A stretch of DNA of 64,000 bases from Pseudoalteromonas sp. CO133X. Its GTDB lineage: Bacteria; Pseudomonadota; Gammaproteobacteria; Enterobacterales; Alteromonadaceae. This document shows positions 18,721 to 26,641 of this stretch, one piece after another (position 1 is the stretch's first letter; the number at the start of each line of letters is the position of its first letter). The notes under the pieces are model-generated. The model was not told the DNA's origin. It was given only the letters and a program-made list of their open reading frames with translations, and did no database searches. The stretch is from positions 186,001 to 250,000 of the forward strand of contig SGPE01000015.1 in assembly GCA_004208945.1 (NCBI GenBank), read 5' to 3'. Both the position numbers and the translations under genes were made by a program.

Positions 18721-19491
18721 GTGAAAATTTGGACAGTAGCGAATCAGAAAGGCGGAGTGGGGAAAACCACAACAGCTGTTAGTCTTGCTGGCACGCTTGC
18801 ATTACAAGGGAAGCGGGTATTATTAATAGATACCGATCCACATGCTTCATTAACTTATTATTTTGGTATCGATTCAGAAGAGTTAGAGATTAGCGTTTAC
18901 GATATTTTTGCCCGTGGCAACAGTATGGCCAGCGAAGAAATCTTACAAGCACTTTGCCCGTCAACACTTGAAAACCTTGATATTCTACCTGCAACCATGG
19001 CTATTGCGACTCTCGATAGAAGTATGGGCAATAAAAATGGTATGGGTCTTATACTAAAAAAAGCGCTGGCAAAAATTAGCGAACATTATGACTATGCAAT
19101 TATCGACTGTCCGCCTGTATTAGGTGTATTAATGGTTAATGCCTTAGCTGCCAGCGAACGTATTTTAGTGCCAGTACAAACAGAGTTTTTGGCTCTCAAA
19201 GGCCTTGATCGCATGATGCGTACCATGGAATTGATGCAAACATCGCAATCTAAACAATATCAGTATACGATTATACCAACAATGTACGACAAACGGACTA
19301 AAGCATCTCTTGAAGCCTATAAAACTCTGCAGGATAATTACAAAGATAAAGTGTGGTCGGGTGTAGTACCGGTTGATACCAAATTCAGAGATGCAAGTTT
19401 GGCGCAGCAAGTACCTATTCAATTTTGTCCTCGATCACGAGGGGTATTTGCGTATCGCGCACTGCTTGATTATTTAGTTGCACAAGGTTAA
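18721..19491 (+). CDS. parC: ParA-family ATPase of the chemotaxis locus (ParC-like)
   Basis: In Vibrio this ParA-like ATPase recruits and segregates chemotaxis arrays at the cell poles; the symbol parC here is that gene, not topoisomerase IV. The 256-residue protein has the Walker A ANQKGGVGKTTT (residues 7-18), LIDTDPHASLTYYFG and IDCPPVLGVLMVNAL. The GTG start at 18721 follows AAGGTG at 18711-18716. It sits between motD and a CheW-like gene, the same context as in Pseudomonas and Vibrio. No parB homologue is adjacent, so plasmid or chromosome partition is unlikely. Confidence 0.85.
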   Translation: MKIWTVANQKGGVGKTTTAVSLAGTLALQGKRVLLIDTDPHASLTYYFGIDSEELEISVYDIFARGNSMASEEILQALCPSTLENLDILPATMAIATLDRSMGNKNGMGLILKKALAKISEHYDYAIIDCPPVLGVLMVNALAASERILVPVQTEFLALKGLDRMMRTMELMQTSQSKQYQYTIIPTMYDKRTKASLEAYKTLQDNYKDKVWSGVVPVDTKFRDASLAQQVPIQFCPRSRGVFAYRALLDYLVAQG

Positions 19492-19493
19492 AG

Positions 19494-20243
19494 ATGAGTA
19501 ACAAACACTTATTTGCTAACGAAAAAGTGATGACCCAATACTTGGGGGCATTACTGTGCGAGGAAGAACCTGAACAGCAAAACCTTGAACCTGTGGCTAA
19601 GCTACTTGAACAAGTAAATGAGTCAAAAGATAACCCGTTACCTCTAGAAGTAGAGCAAAAAGTAGAAACACCTGTTGTTGAACCTATTAAAGAGCTTGAG
19701 AAAACCGAGAACCAAGCTAATATCAAAGATATAGTCGAACAAAAACAGACTGAGATTGTTGCTAAAACCTCGTCTGAGCGACAAGAAGACTACTTTGATG
19801 GTGAATTTCAAGCACTGTTTTTTGAGGTTGCAGGCTTAACGTTAGCCGTTCCTTTGAAAGCATTAGGGGGCATTCATCAACTAACAGAGGTTAATCAGTT
19901 ATTTGGCAAACCTAAGTGGTTTAAAGGTGTGATGCTAAATCGTGATGAAAAACTGAATGTAGTGGATACAGCACGTTGGGTGATGCCTGAAAAGTATGAT
20001 GAAAAATTAGAACAGTCACTCGATTATCAATATTTAATCACCTTAGGTGACAGTCAATGGGGATTATTGGCTGAGAAGCTCGTAAATAATATTACACTTC
20101 GCGAAGAAGATGTAAAATGGCGAGCAAAATCAGGCAAGCGGCCTTGGCTTGCTGGCGTTATCAAAGAGAAAATGTGCGCCTTGATTGACGTTGAAAATTT
20201 ATACCAATTGCTAGAGCAGGGCTTAGACAGCCGTGAGCAGTAA
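19494..20243 (+). CDS. parP: CheW-domain array-coupling protein (ParP-like)
   Basis: In Vibrio, ParP links the ParC ATPase to CheA and keeps arrays at the pole. This 249-residue protein has an acidic, Glu-rich N-terminal region (about 1-100) with the hydrophobic start KVMTQYLGALLCEEE, and a C-terminal CheW-like domain (about 105-240) with LFFEVAGLTLAVPLKALGGI and WFKGVMLNRDEKLNVVDTARW. It starts 2 bp after the ParA-like gene and ends 21 bp before cheW. The assignment relies on the pairing and domain; overall sequence is divergent. Confidence 0.82.
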   Translation: MSNKHLFANEKVMTQYLGALLCEEEPEQQNLEPVAKLLEQVNESKDNPLPLEVEQKVETPVVEPIKELEKTENQANIKDIVEQKQTEIVAKTSSERQEDYFDGEFQALFFEVAGLTLAVPLKALGGIHQLTEVNQLFGKPKWFKGVMLNRDEKLNVVDTARWVMPEKYDEKLEQSLDYQYLITLGDSQWGLLAEKLVNNITLREEDVKWRAKSGKRPWLAGVIKEKMCALIDVENLYQLLEQGLDSREQ

Positions 20244-20264
20244 CTATTTTTACGGAGTAATAGC

Positions 20265-20762
20265 ATGAGTGAAGAAAGACTACTGTCAGCGAATAAAAAT
20301 GCTGATAGCAACGATGAAGTGTTACAGTGGGTAACCTTTAAACTTGAAGAAGAAACGTACGGCATTAACGTAATGCAAGTACAAGAAGTGCTTCGCTATA
20401 CCGAAATTGCTCCTGTTCCAGGTGCGCCTTCTTATGTGCTTGGAATTATTAACCTGCGTGGTAATGTTGTGACTGTAATCGACACCCGCGCACGTTTTGG
20501 CTTGATGGGCGCAGAGGTAACGGATAATTCTCGCATTGTCATTATCGAAGCGGAGAAGCAAGTTATTGGTATCTTGGTTGATAGCGTTGCTGAAGTTGTG
20601 TATCTACGTAGCTCTGAAATTGACAGTGCGCCGAATATTGGCACAGAAGAAAGTGCTAAGTTTATCCAAGGTGTATCTAACCGTGATGGTGAGTTACTGA
20701 TCTTGGTTGACCTTAATAAACTTTTAAATGACGAAGAGTGGGATGAGCTGAGCGCATTATAA
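20265..20762 (+). CDS. cheW: Chemotaxis coupling protein CheW
   Basis: CheW couples chemoreceptors to CheA in the array. The 165-residue protein is a single CheW domain with QWVTFKLEEETYGINVMQV, VPGAPSYVLGIINLRGNVV and DVIDTRARFG-type sequence, plus the C-terminal GELLILVDLNKLL. CGGAG at 20252-20256 lies 8 bp upstream of the ATG. Its length and full-length match set it apart from the preceding ParP-like gene, which has a long N-terminal extension. Confidence 0.97.
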   Translation: MSEERLLSANKNADSNDEVLQWVTFKLEEETYGINVMQVQEVLRYTEIAPVPGAPSYVLGIINLRGNVVTVIDTRARFGLMGAEVTDNSRIVIIEAEKQVIGILVDSVAEVVYLRSSEIDSAPNIGTEESAKFIQGVSNRDGELLILVDLNKLLNDEEWDELSAL

Positions 20763-20777
20763 ACGCTCAGAATTTAT

Positions 20778-21179
20778 ATGCTGTTATACTCTTTGTTTGG
20801 AGCCTCAATCTTACTATTTTTGGTATGTTTGGGGCTTATTTTTGTTAATAACAACAAGCACGCTACGGCGTTAAAAGCAAAGCAACAACAAGTGCAAGAT
20901 GCTCAGCAACAGTTGAGTATTTTACGCAGCGAAGTGGCTGAAATGCGAGCTGGCATGCTAAGTATTGGCAAAAGATTGGTTGCTGTTGAAGATAAAAATC
21001 AAGAACTTGAACAACTTCAAGATGCGCAAAAATATGATGACCCCAATGCGAAAATTTACTCGCGTGCGGTAAAAATGGTAGAACTTGGTGCCGACTTGGA
21101 GGAGATTATTCGCGAGTGTGAATTACCCAGAGCTGAGGCTGAGTTACTCATGTCATTACATAAACAAAAGGGCGCTTAA
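20778..21179 (+). CDS. DUF2802 membrane-anchored coiled-coil protein
   Basis: This 133-residue protein has one N-terminal membrane helix (about residues 4-24), a Gln/Ala-rich coiled coil (about 30-85) and a C-terminal helical segment with YSRAVKMVELGADLEEIIRECELPRAEAELLMSL in several pieces, typical of DUF2802. The family is regularly encoded after cheW in polar flagellates, including Pseudomonas. Its function is unknown; the C-terminal part looks like a small helix-turn-helix-like domain. The gene ends at a bidirectional terminator. Confidence 0.85.
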   Translation: MLLYSLFGASILLFLVCLGLIFVNNNKHATALKAKQQQVQDAQQQLSILRSEVAEMRAGMLSIGKRLVAVEDKNQELEQLQDAQKYDDPNAKIYSRAVKMVELGADLEEIIRECELPRAEAELLMSLHKQKGA

Positions 21180-21191
21180 TTAGCGCCTTTT
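21167..21191 (+). terminator. Bidirectional terminator after the che operon
   Basis: GGCGC (21171-21175) and GCGCC (21183-21187) form a stem with a TTAATTA loop, extended by AAAG/TTTT pairing and followed by TTTT. The dyad serves both converging units: the che operon (overlapping the DUF2802 stop) and the minus-strand gene ending at 21200. Confidence 0.8.
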
Positions 21192-21199
21192 CTATTTAT

Positions 21200-21508
21200 T
21201 TAAGCCTGAATGTTCAGCTTTCCTTGAAAGTCCTGCCAACCAGGGGGAAATTTTCCTCTTAATACATATGAAAAAGCAATAAGCTCGGCGATTACGTAGT
21301 ATAGTTCCTTAGGTATTTCTTCACCTAACTCAAGATGTGCAAGTGTTTTTGCTAAATCAGCATCTTGATGAATTAAAATACCTTTTTCTTCAGCCAGTTT
21401 TACTATTTCATCAGCAAGCTCGCCAAACCCTTTCGCTGTTACTTTTGGTGAATTGCCTACCTCATACAGGAGGCCTATGGCGGATTTATGTTTGAGGTCA
21501 TCTTTCAT
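21200..21508 (-). CDS. FlhB C-terminal-like export-switch protein (FhlB family)
   Basis: The 102-residue soluble protein matches the cytoplasmic domain of FlhB from just after its NPTH cleavage site: AIGLLYEVGNSPKVTAKGFG aligns with VAIKYDTAKAGAPIVLAKGLD of FlhB in this window. It has no membrane helices and no NPTH motif, so it is a stand-alone cleaved-form mimic. Related short proteins occur in many flagellated bacteria (for example YlqH in Bacillus). It lies 1 bp after a FliK-like gene on the same strand, repeating the FliK-FlhB functional pairing. Role unproven. Confidence 0.85.
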   Translation of the reverse strand: MKDDLKHKSAIGLLYEVGNSPKVTAKGFGELADEIVKLAEEKGILIHQDADLAKTLAHLELGEEIPKELYYVIAELIAFSYVLRGKFPPGWQDFQGKLNIQA

Positions 21509-21509
21509 A

Positions 21510-23810
21510 TTAAACCTTTACATTAATGATTGCATGAGACTGGTAAAATGCATGGTGTGTTGGCACACCTTGTTTTAAGTTTAGTTCAGCGATATTTAAA
21601 CCGTGACTGGCGAGTTTGTGGCGTAACGTTTCTAAATGTGGGTGAGCTAATGCAGTTACATCTTGTGATGATGCCAATAATTGACATTCAACGGCTTTAT
21701 CCATTATTTCAGCAGTTACTTGTAGCTGACCAAGCTCAGCATAGTCAAAGTTAAGCCTCACGAACCATACATCCTTACTTTCTAATTTATTTTTGCTCGG
21801 TTTTTTATAATGACCTAGGCTAATTTCAGTTTGCCCAATTTCTGGCGGTAATTTCATTGGTAAAAAGAATTGCGCTAAAGGGTTAGAGTCTTGCTGCTGG
21901 TTTATCGGGGTTGTTTGTACCTGTGATAAGTTCGATTTCAATTGGCCAATTTCATTAGCAAGAGTTTGGAGATTAGTTTGCTGTAACTGCTCAAGCATTT
22001 TGTTACTGTCGAGGGCTTTAAAGTTTGGTACTAATACTTGCAATAGAGCATCAAGCCCATGTTGGTTGTTAAAACCTATCGCAGTGGGGGACTGACTAAT
22101 TATAGGCGCGGCGAGGGTTGTAACTGCGAGCTGCTCTAGTCCTTGATTAAAGCTAGCCTGTAGATTCTGTGGCGATAATGATGCAGGCCTTAAAATACTC
22201 AACAGTTCACGCTCGATAGTTACTGGAAGTGTATTTTGAACAGAGATCATTCTGTTGAATGCTTGATTCACCAATCGGTTTAAGTCTATTGATGGGGTGT
22301 TATTACTTTGGCTAAGCTGATCAAGTTTTTGACTTAATTGAACAGGCACAGTGGTACTAATAAGTTGCTTACTCTCACTTTGAGGTATTAATGTTGCGAC
22401 GAGCTTAGCCTCAAGTGGCTGCATTAATTGTAAGGGCCGCGCTAAATTTGGTTCTTTAGATGCTAAAAACGCTGCATTAGCATTGTTGTTATTCGTTGCA
22501 GTTTTGCTGTGTTGTAATAGTTCGGTATTTGTAGTGAGTGCAGCTAAACCTGCTTTTACCTGTTGAAAAAGCTGAATCATCGGAGGCGAATTATTATAGT
22601 GTGTGGGTAGCATTACTTGGGCTGTGGTCATTGGTACTTTTGAAGATGTATTTGCCCACGGAGCGTGTAGTTCAGCCAACTTAATAATATCTATTTTTTT
22701 TGTATTAAAGCCAAGATCTGCCAAAGATGAAGCGTTTTTCAATAAAGGCGAGTTTAAATTTGCTGTATGTTTTTGAGTTGCTGGCAGCTTTTCAAAATAC
22801 CGTACCGCATCGCTTATACGTGTTTTTAAATCAGCAAAACTGTCTTTTAACCAAGAGCGTATAGGTGAATCAGTGGAACTCAAAGGCTGTGCCGATGGTA
22901 TAAAGGTACTTTTATTTGGTTGCTCTTTAAGTAATTGATGAAATGTGTCGGTTAAAGAATTTTTTAAAATAAACTGCTCATTGATAGGTTTACTTACCAG
23001 CTTTAATCCATTGCGGATTACCTGTGGGGTTAGTTTAATGTCTTTAGAATTTAGCTGTAGCTGGGTTAGTAACTGTTTACTTTCATTTGTGGGAAGATCT
23101 TTAAATTGCAGTATCATCGATGCCATTGCTTTGTTTGCAATGGTAACCTGTAGCTGCTTCGCAGATAAATTGAGTGCGAGTTCAGGTGCTAATTTAGCTA
23201 AGATTTCTGCCACTTTTTGCTGGCTAACAGCTTGTTGATGTAAAGAGTCACCATAACGGTTCAAAATATTTAATGTAAACTCAGCGTGTTTAGTCGTTGC
23301 AGGTAACATAACTGCTTGTAGAGGTGCTGCTGATTTCAAAAGTGTGCTGAGTGTGTTGTTTAACATAAACTCGGCTTTTAAAGTCGGTATGCTTAAAGCC
23401 GGTTTATTGTTCGGAATTGTTGCAGGAAGTATTGCTGTTGTTTGACTGTCGCCTTGCGCTAAAAGGTTTAAAAGAGCTTGCAACTGAGGAGCTTTACTTA
23501 ATGTCATACTAACCGGTGTCGGTGTGATGCTAAGCTGCTTACCATCATGATTCAACGAAACGTTAGCTGATGCATACTTAGCTAATTGGTTATTCGTTTG
23601 CTGGGTAGATAAACGTAATGTTTGCCACGAATCATCGAGTAATACATCCATTTGCACTGAGTGTTTGCTAATAACAATATTACGGGCACTTAGAGTTTGT
23701 TCACCAAGTGCTTGTATCGCTTCGTTTGATGAATTTTGCGCAACGCGACTGACTCCTGTGCTCTCAAGGTTTAGTTGTGTAGTTAGCGTTAACGGGCTCT
23801 GTTTATTCAT
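21510..23810 (-). CDS. FliK-like large protein with C-terminal hook-length domain
   Basis: The 766-residue protein is low-complexity, Leu/Gln/Asn/Ser-rich and without signal peptide or membrane helices. Its last 130 residues form a Flg_hook-like domain (DVWFVRLNFDYAELGQLQV and a C-terminal LRHKLASHGLNIAELNLKQG). It is much longer than, and distinct from, the fliK at the left edge. The gene is divergent from ccmA and paired with the FhlB-like gene 1 bp downstream. It may tune export switching; a role outside flagella is also possible. The start at 23810 has no strong ribosome-binding site. Confidence 0.8.
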   Translation of the reverse strand: MNKQSPLTLTTQLNLESTGVSRVAQNSSNEAIQALGEQTLSARNIVISKHSVQMDVLLDDSWQTLRLSTQQTNNQLAKYASANVSLNHDGKQLSITPTPVSMTLSKAPQLQALLNLLAQGDSQTTAILPATIPNNKPALSIPTLKAEFMLNNTLSTLLKSAAPLQAVMLPATTKHAEFTLNILNRYGDSLHQQAVSQQKVAEILAKLAPELALNLSAKQLQVTIANKAMASMILQFKDLPTNESKQLLTQLQLNSKDIKLTPQVIRNGLKLVSKPINEQFILKNSLTDTFHQLLKEQPNKSTFIPSAQPLSSTDSPIRSWLKDSFADLKTRISDAVRYFEKLPATQKHTANLNSPLLKNASSLADLGFNTKKIDIIKLAELHAPWANTSSKVPMTTAQVMLPTHYNNSPPMIQLFQQVKAGLAALTTNTELLQHSKTATNNNNANAAFLASKEPNLARPLQLMQPLEAKLVATLIPQSESKQLISTTVPVQLSQKLDQLSQSNNTPSIDLNRLVNQAFNRMISVQNTLPVTIERELLSILRPASLSPQNLQASFNQGLEQLAVTTLAAPIISQSPTAIGFNNQHGLDALLQVLVPNFKALDSNKMLEQLQQTNLQTLANEIGQLKSNLSQVQTTPINQQQDSNPLAQFFLPMKLPPEIGQTEISLGHYKKPSKNKLESKDVWFVRLNFDYAELGQLQVTAEIMDKAVECQLLASSQDVTALAHPHLETLRHKLASHGLNIAELNLKQGVPTHHAFYQSHAIINVKV

Positions 23811-23912
23811 TATTTTAGATCAAATATAAGTTAATCGTTTTAAAGCAATATTCGTATTACCCTATCATTATGGTAGACTATCGCCTAATTTTGGGTATAG
23901 AGAATCGTCATC

Positions 23913-24533
23913 TTGTTACACATTAAGTCCGTCACCTGCATCAAACAAGATCGTTGTTTGTTTGCGGATCTTAATTTCAGCTTGAAATCGGGACAAATTA
24001 TGCAGTTAGCTGGTCCAAACGGGGCTGGTAAAACATCATTATTGCGTATTATCGCAGGTTTCGCTACGGCGGATGAAGGTGATGTTTTGTTCCAAGAGCG
24101 ATCGATTGCCAAGTACTATGACGAATATGCACAAGAGTTGTTATTTATTGGCCACAAAACCGGTGTAAATACGCAGCTGACTGCACTTGAGAATGTCGCT
24201 TTTTGGCTAAAAATAAATGGCTACGATACGCACCAAGATTTATACCCTATTTTAGCTAAAATTGGTTTGGTTGGCTTAGAAGATGTTCCAGTACGTATGC
24301 TCTCAGCAGGGCAACAACGTCGGGTTGCTTTGGTAAGGCTTTGGTTAAATAACGCTAAACTTTGGATTCTTGATGAACCATTTACAGCCCTTGATAAAAG
24401 CGGTGTTGCATTTTTACAAGAGCGCTTTGTTGAGCACCTAAATGCAGGTGGGGCGATTTTACTGACCACCCACCAAGACTTAACCACCCATTTTAGTGAC
24501 CTAAAAACAGTGACTTTGGAGTATCGCCACTGA
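23913..24533 (+). CDS. ccmA: Cytochrome c biogenesis ATP-binding export protein CcmA
   Basis: CcmA is the ATPase of the CcmABCD complex, which releases haem-loaded CcmE. The 206-residue ABC protein has Walker A GPNGAGKTS, signature LSAGQQRRVALVRL and Walker B LWILDEPFTALD. The start is TTG at 23913: an in-frame stop at 23898-23900 limits the frame and no ATG is available. The first gene of the ccm operon, it is divergent from the FliK-like gene with 102 bp between them. It overlaps ccmB by 1 bp (TGATG). Confidence 0.96.
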   Translation: MLHIKSVTCIKQDRCLFADLNFSLKSGQIMQLAGPNGAGKTSLLRIIAGFATADEGDVLFQERSIAKYYDEYAQELLFIGHKTGVNTQLTALENVAFWLKINGYDTHQDLYPILAKIGLVGLEDVPVRMLSAGQQRRVALVRLWLNNAKLWILDEPFTALDKSGVAFLQERFVEHLNAGGAILLTTHQDLTTHFSDLKTVTLEYRH

Positions 24534-25219
24534 TGGTAAAGCAGCATTCTTATTGGCAATTATTCTCTGCGGTTTTTTTTAAAGATCTTAAATTAGCGTT
24601 TCGTCAGCGAGCTGAAATCGTTAATCCTATTTTATTTTTTCTTATCGTTATTACACTTTTCCCGTTAGCTATCGGGCCTGAACCGGGTCTACTAGCACGC
24701 ATGGCACCTGGCATTATTTGGGTTGCTGCTTTGCTTTCAACTATGTTGGGCTTAGATAAATTATTTCGTGATGATTATCACGACGGCACATTAGAACAGC
24801 TGATTGCGTCGTCATATCCGTTACCATTAACGGTGCTTGCTAAAGTGGCGGCACACTGGGTGATCACTGGATTACCGTTGGTGCTGATGACACCTGTATT
24901 TGCTTTATTATTGAATTTAGAAAGTTCGGCGCTTTTGGCAACGGTGCTTACTCTTTTATTGGGTACACCTTTGCTTAGCTTTATAGGTGCAATTGGCGCT
25001 GGACTGACTGTGGGGTTACAAAAAGGCGGCATTTTGATGAGTTTGCTTGTTTTGCCTTTGTATATCCCCGTACTAATTTTTGCAACCTCTGCTATTGATA
25101 CCAGCTCTATGGAGCTTGCCTATAGCGGACAGCTTGCAATCCTTGGTGCCATGCTAATCGTAGCGATTATAGCGGCACCAATTGCCATATCGTCAGCATT
25201 GAAAGTGAGTGTAAGTTAA
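24533..25219 (+). CDS. ccmB: Haem exporter membrane protein CcmB
   Basis: CcmB is the membrane subunit partner of CcmA in System I cytochrome c maturation. The 228-residue protein has six predicted hydrophobic helices and the family segment FRDDYHDGTLEQLIASSYPL after the first two helices. It overlaps ccmA by 1 bp and ccmC follows after 1 bp. Confidence 0.96.
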   Translation: MVKQHSYWQLFSAVFFKDLKLAFRQRAEIVNPILFFLIVITLFPLAIGPEPGLLARMAPGIIWVAALLSTMLGLDKLFRDDYHDGTLEQLIASSYPLPLTVLAKVAAHWVITGLPLVLMTPVFALLLNLESSALLATVLTLLLGTPLLSFIGAIGAGLTVGLQKGGILMSLLVLPLYIPVLIFATSAIDTSSMELAYSGQLAILGAMLIVAIIAAPIAISSALKVSVS

Positions 25220-25220
25220 T

Positions 25221-25958
25221 ATGTGGAAGTGGTTACATCCCTACGCAAAAGCAGATCGTGCTTACCAATTGTGTAACACCTTACTGCCTTATTTCGCCGT
25301 CGTTACGGTGGTTTGTATGATTGTTGGATGGGTCTGGGGGCTCGCTTATGCGCCAGCAGATTATCAACAAAAAGACAGCTATCGAATTATTTTTATCCAT
25401 GTGCCTTCAGCTATTTTGTCTATGGGTGCGTATTCTTCTATGGCGATCGCAGCTGTGATCGCACTAGTATGGCAGCTACGTAATGCAGAACTTGCAGTGA
25501 TTGCAATTGCACCTGTTGGGGCGTGTGTGACAGCAATTGCATTGATCACCGGTGCTGCATGGGGAAAACCTATGTGGGGTGCTTGGTGGGTGTGGGATGC
25601 ACGTTTAACATCAGAGCTTATTCTATTATTTTTATATTTGGGGGTATTATCGCTTTATCATGCCTTCGAAGATAAAAAATCGGCAGGGCGTGCCGCGTGT
25701 ATTTTAGCTATTGTTGGCGTGATTAATCTGCCAATTATTCATTTTTCTGTAGAGTGGTGGAATACACTTCACCAAGGCGCAACAATCACTAAGTTTGATA
25801 CTAAAGCCATCGATCCTAGTATGTTCTGGCCGCTTATGGTGAACATAGTTGCCTTTGCTGGCTTTGTAGGTACAGTGACATTAATTCGTCTTAAAAACGA
25901 AATTTTACAACGTGAAAAGCACCGCCCATGGGTGCGTCAGTTGCTTGAGCGAGGTTAA
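25221..25958 (+). CDS. ccmC: Haem-handling protein CcmC
   Basis: CcmC binds haem at the periplasmic face and loads it onto CcmE. The 245-residue protein has six membrane helices and the tryptophan-rich WWD motif MWGAWWVWDARLTSELIL, flanked by histidines (FIHVPSA and IHFSVEWWNTLHQG) that ligate haem in this family. It sits in standard ccm order. Confidence 0.97.
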   Translation: MWKWLHPYAKADRAYQLCNTLLPYFAVVTVVCMIVGWVWGLAYAPADYQQKDSYRIIFIHVPSAILSMGAYSSMAIAAVIALVWQLRNAELAVIAIAPVGACVTAIALITGAAWGKPMWGAWWVWDARLTSELILLFLYLGVLSLYHAFEDKKSAGRAACILAIVGVINLPIIHFSVEWWNTLHQGATITKFDTKAIDPSMFWPLMVNIVAFAGFVGTVTLIRLKNEILQREKHRPWVRQLLERG

Positions 25959-25960
25959 TC

Positions 25961-26164
25961 ATGCAGTTTGATTCTTTTGCAGATTTTATTGCCATGGGAG
26001 GCTATGGCTTTTATGTATGGTTGTCTTTTGGCACCTGTGCATTAATTTTACTTGGTATTTTATTTAGTTCGTTAAACGATACGAAACGTATTTTCTCTTC
26101 AGTTAAGCAACAAGTGCAACGTGAAGAGCGCATTAAAAAAGCGAAACAAGGGGCAGGTCAATGA
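25961..26164 (+). CDS. ccmD: Haem exporter accessory protein CcmD
   Basis: CcmD is a small single-helix protein needed to release holo-CcmE from CcmC. The 67-residue product has one membrane helix (about residues 17-37) with [18 protein letters not shown], then a basic tail rich in Lys/Arg/Gln. It starts 2 bp after ccmC and overlaps ccmE by 4 bp (ATGA). Confidence 0.93.
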   Translation: MQFDSFADFIAMGGYGFYVWLSFGTCALILLGILFSSLNDTKRIFSSVKQQVQREERIKKAKQGAGQ

Positions 26165-26640
26165 ATCCAAGACGTAAAAAACGTTTATTAGCTGTTGTAG
26201 CCATCATTTTTGGCGTGGGTGCAACCATAGGTTTAGTGCTCTATGCGCTGCAAGAAAACATCAATTTATTTTATACCCCTAGTGAATTAGTCGACGGTAA
26301 AGGTCCGAATAAAGAGAAGCCACACGTTGGGCAAAAACTACGTATTGGTGGCATGGTTGTGCCAGGTTCTGTAGTACGCGATGAATCAAGTTTAAAGGTG
26401 AGTTTTAAGCTAATTGATACTGGCCCAATGGTGACTATAAATTACCAAGGTATCTTGCCGGATTTATTCCGCGAAGGGCAAGGGATTGTTGCGCAGGGCG
26501 TACTTGTTAAAGCGAATGAAATTGATGCCTTTGAGGTACTTGCCAAACATGATGAAGAGTACATGCCAGCGGAAGTTGCAGAAGCAGTGAAAGGTATTAA
26601 GCATGAAAAACCGACCTATAACTTAGATAACGGCAATTAA
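26161..26640 (+). CDS. ccmE: Periplasmic haem chaperone CcmE
   Basis: CcmE carries haem covalently from CcmC to the CcmFH ligase. The 159-residue protein has an N-terminal membrane anchor (about residues 8-29), an OB-fold beta-barrel with [12 protein letters not shown], and the haem-binding His in the motif [10 protein letters not shown] near residue 130, where the HxxxY signature is intact. Confidence 0.97.
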   Translation: MNPRRKKRLLAVVAIIFGVGATIGLVLYALQENINLFYTPSELVDGKGPNKEKPHVGQKLRIGGMVVPGSVVRDESSLKVSFKLIDTGPMVTINYQGILPDLFREGQGIVAQGVLVKANEIDAFEVLAKHDEEYMPAEVAEAVKGIKHEKPTYNLDNGN

Positions 26641-26641
26641 T

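Noticed and set aside
18721-19491. ParA homologue as evidence of plasmid partition or a mobile element
   Set aside because: No ParB or parS is adjacent; the gene is in the conserved chemotaxis order and matches the Vibrio ParC type.
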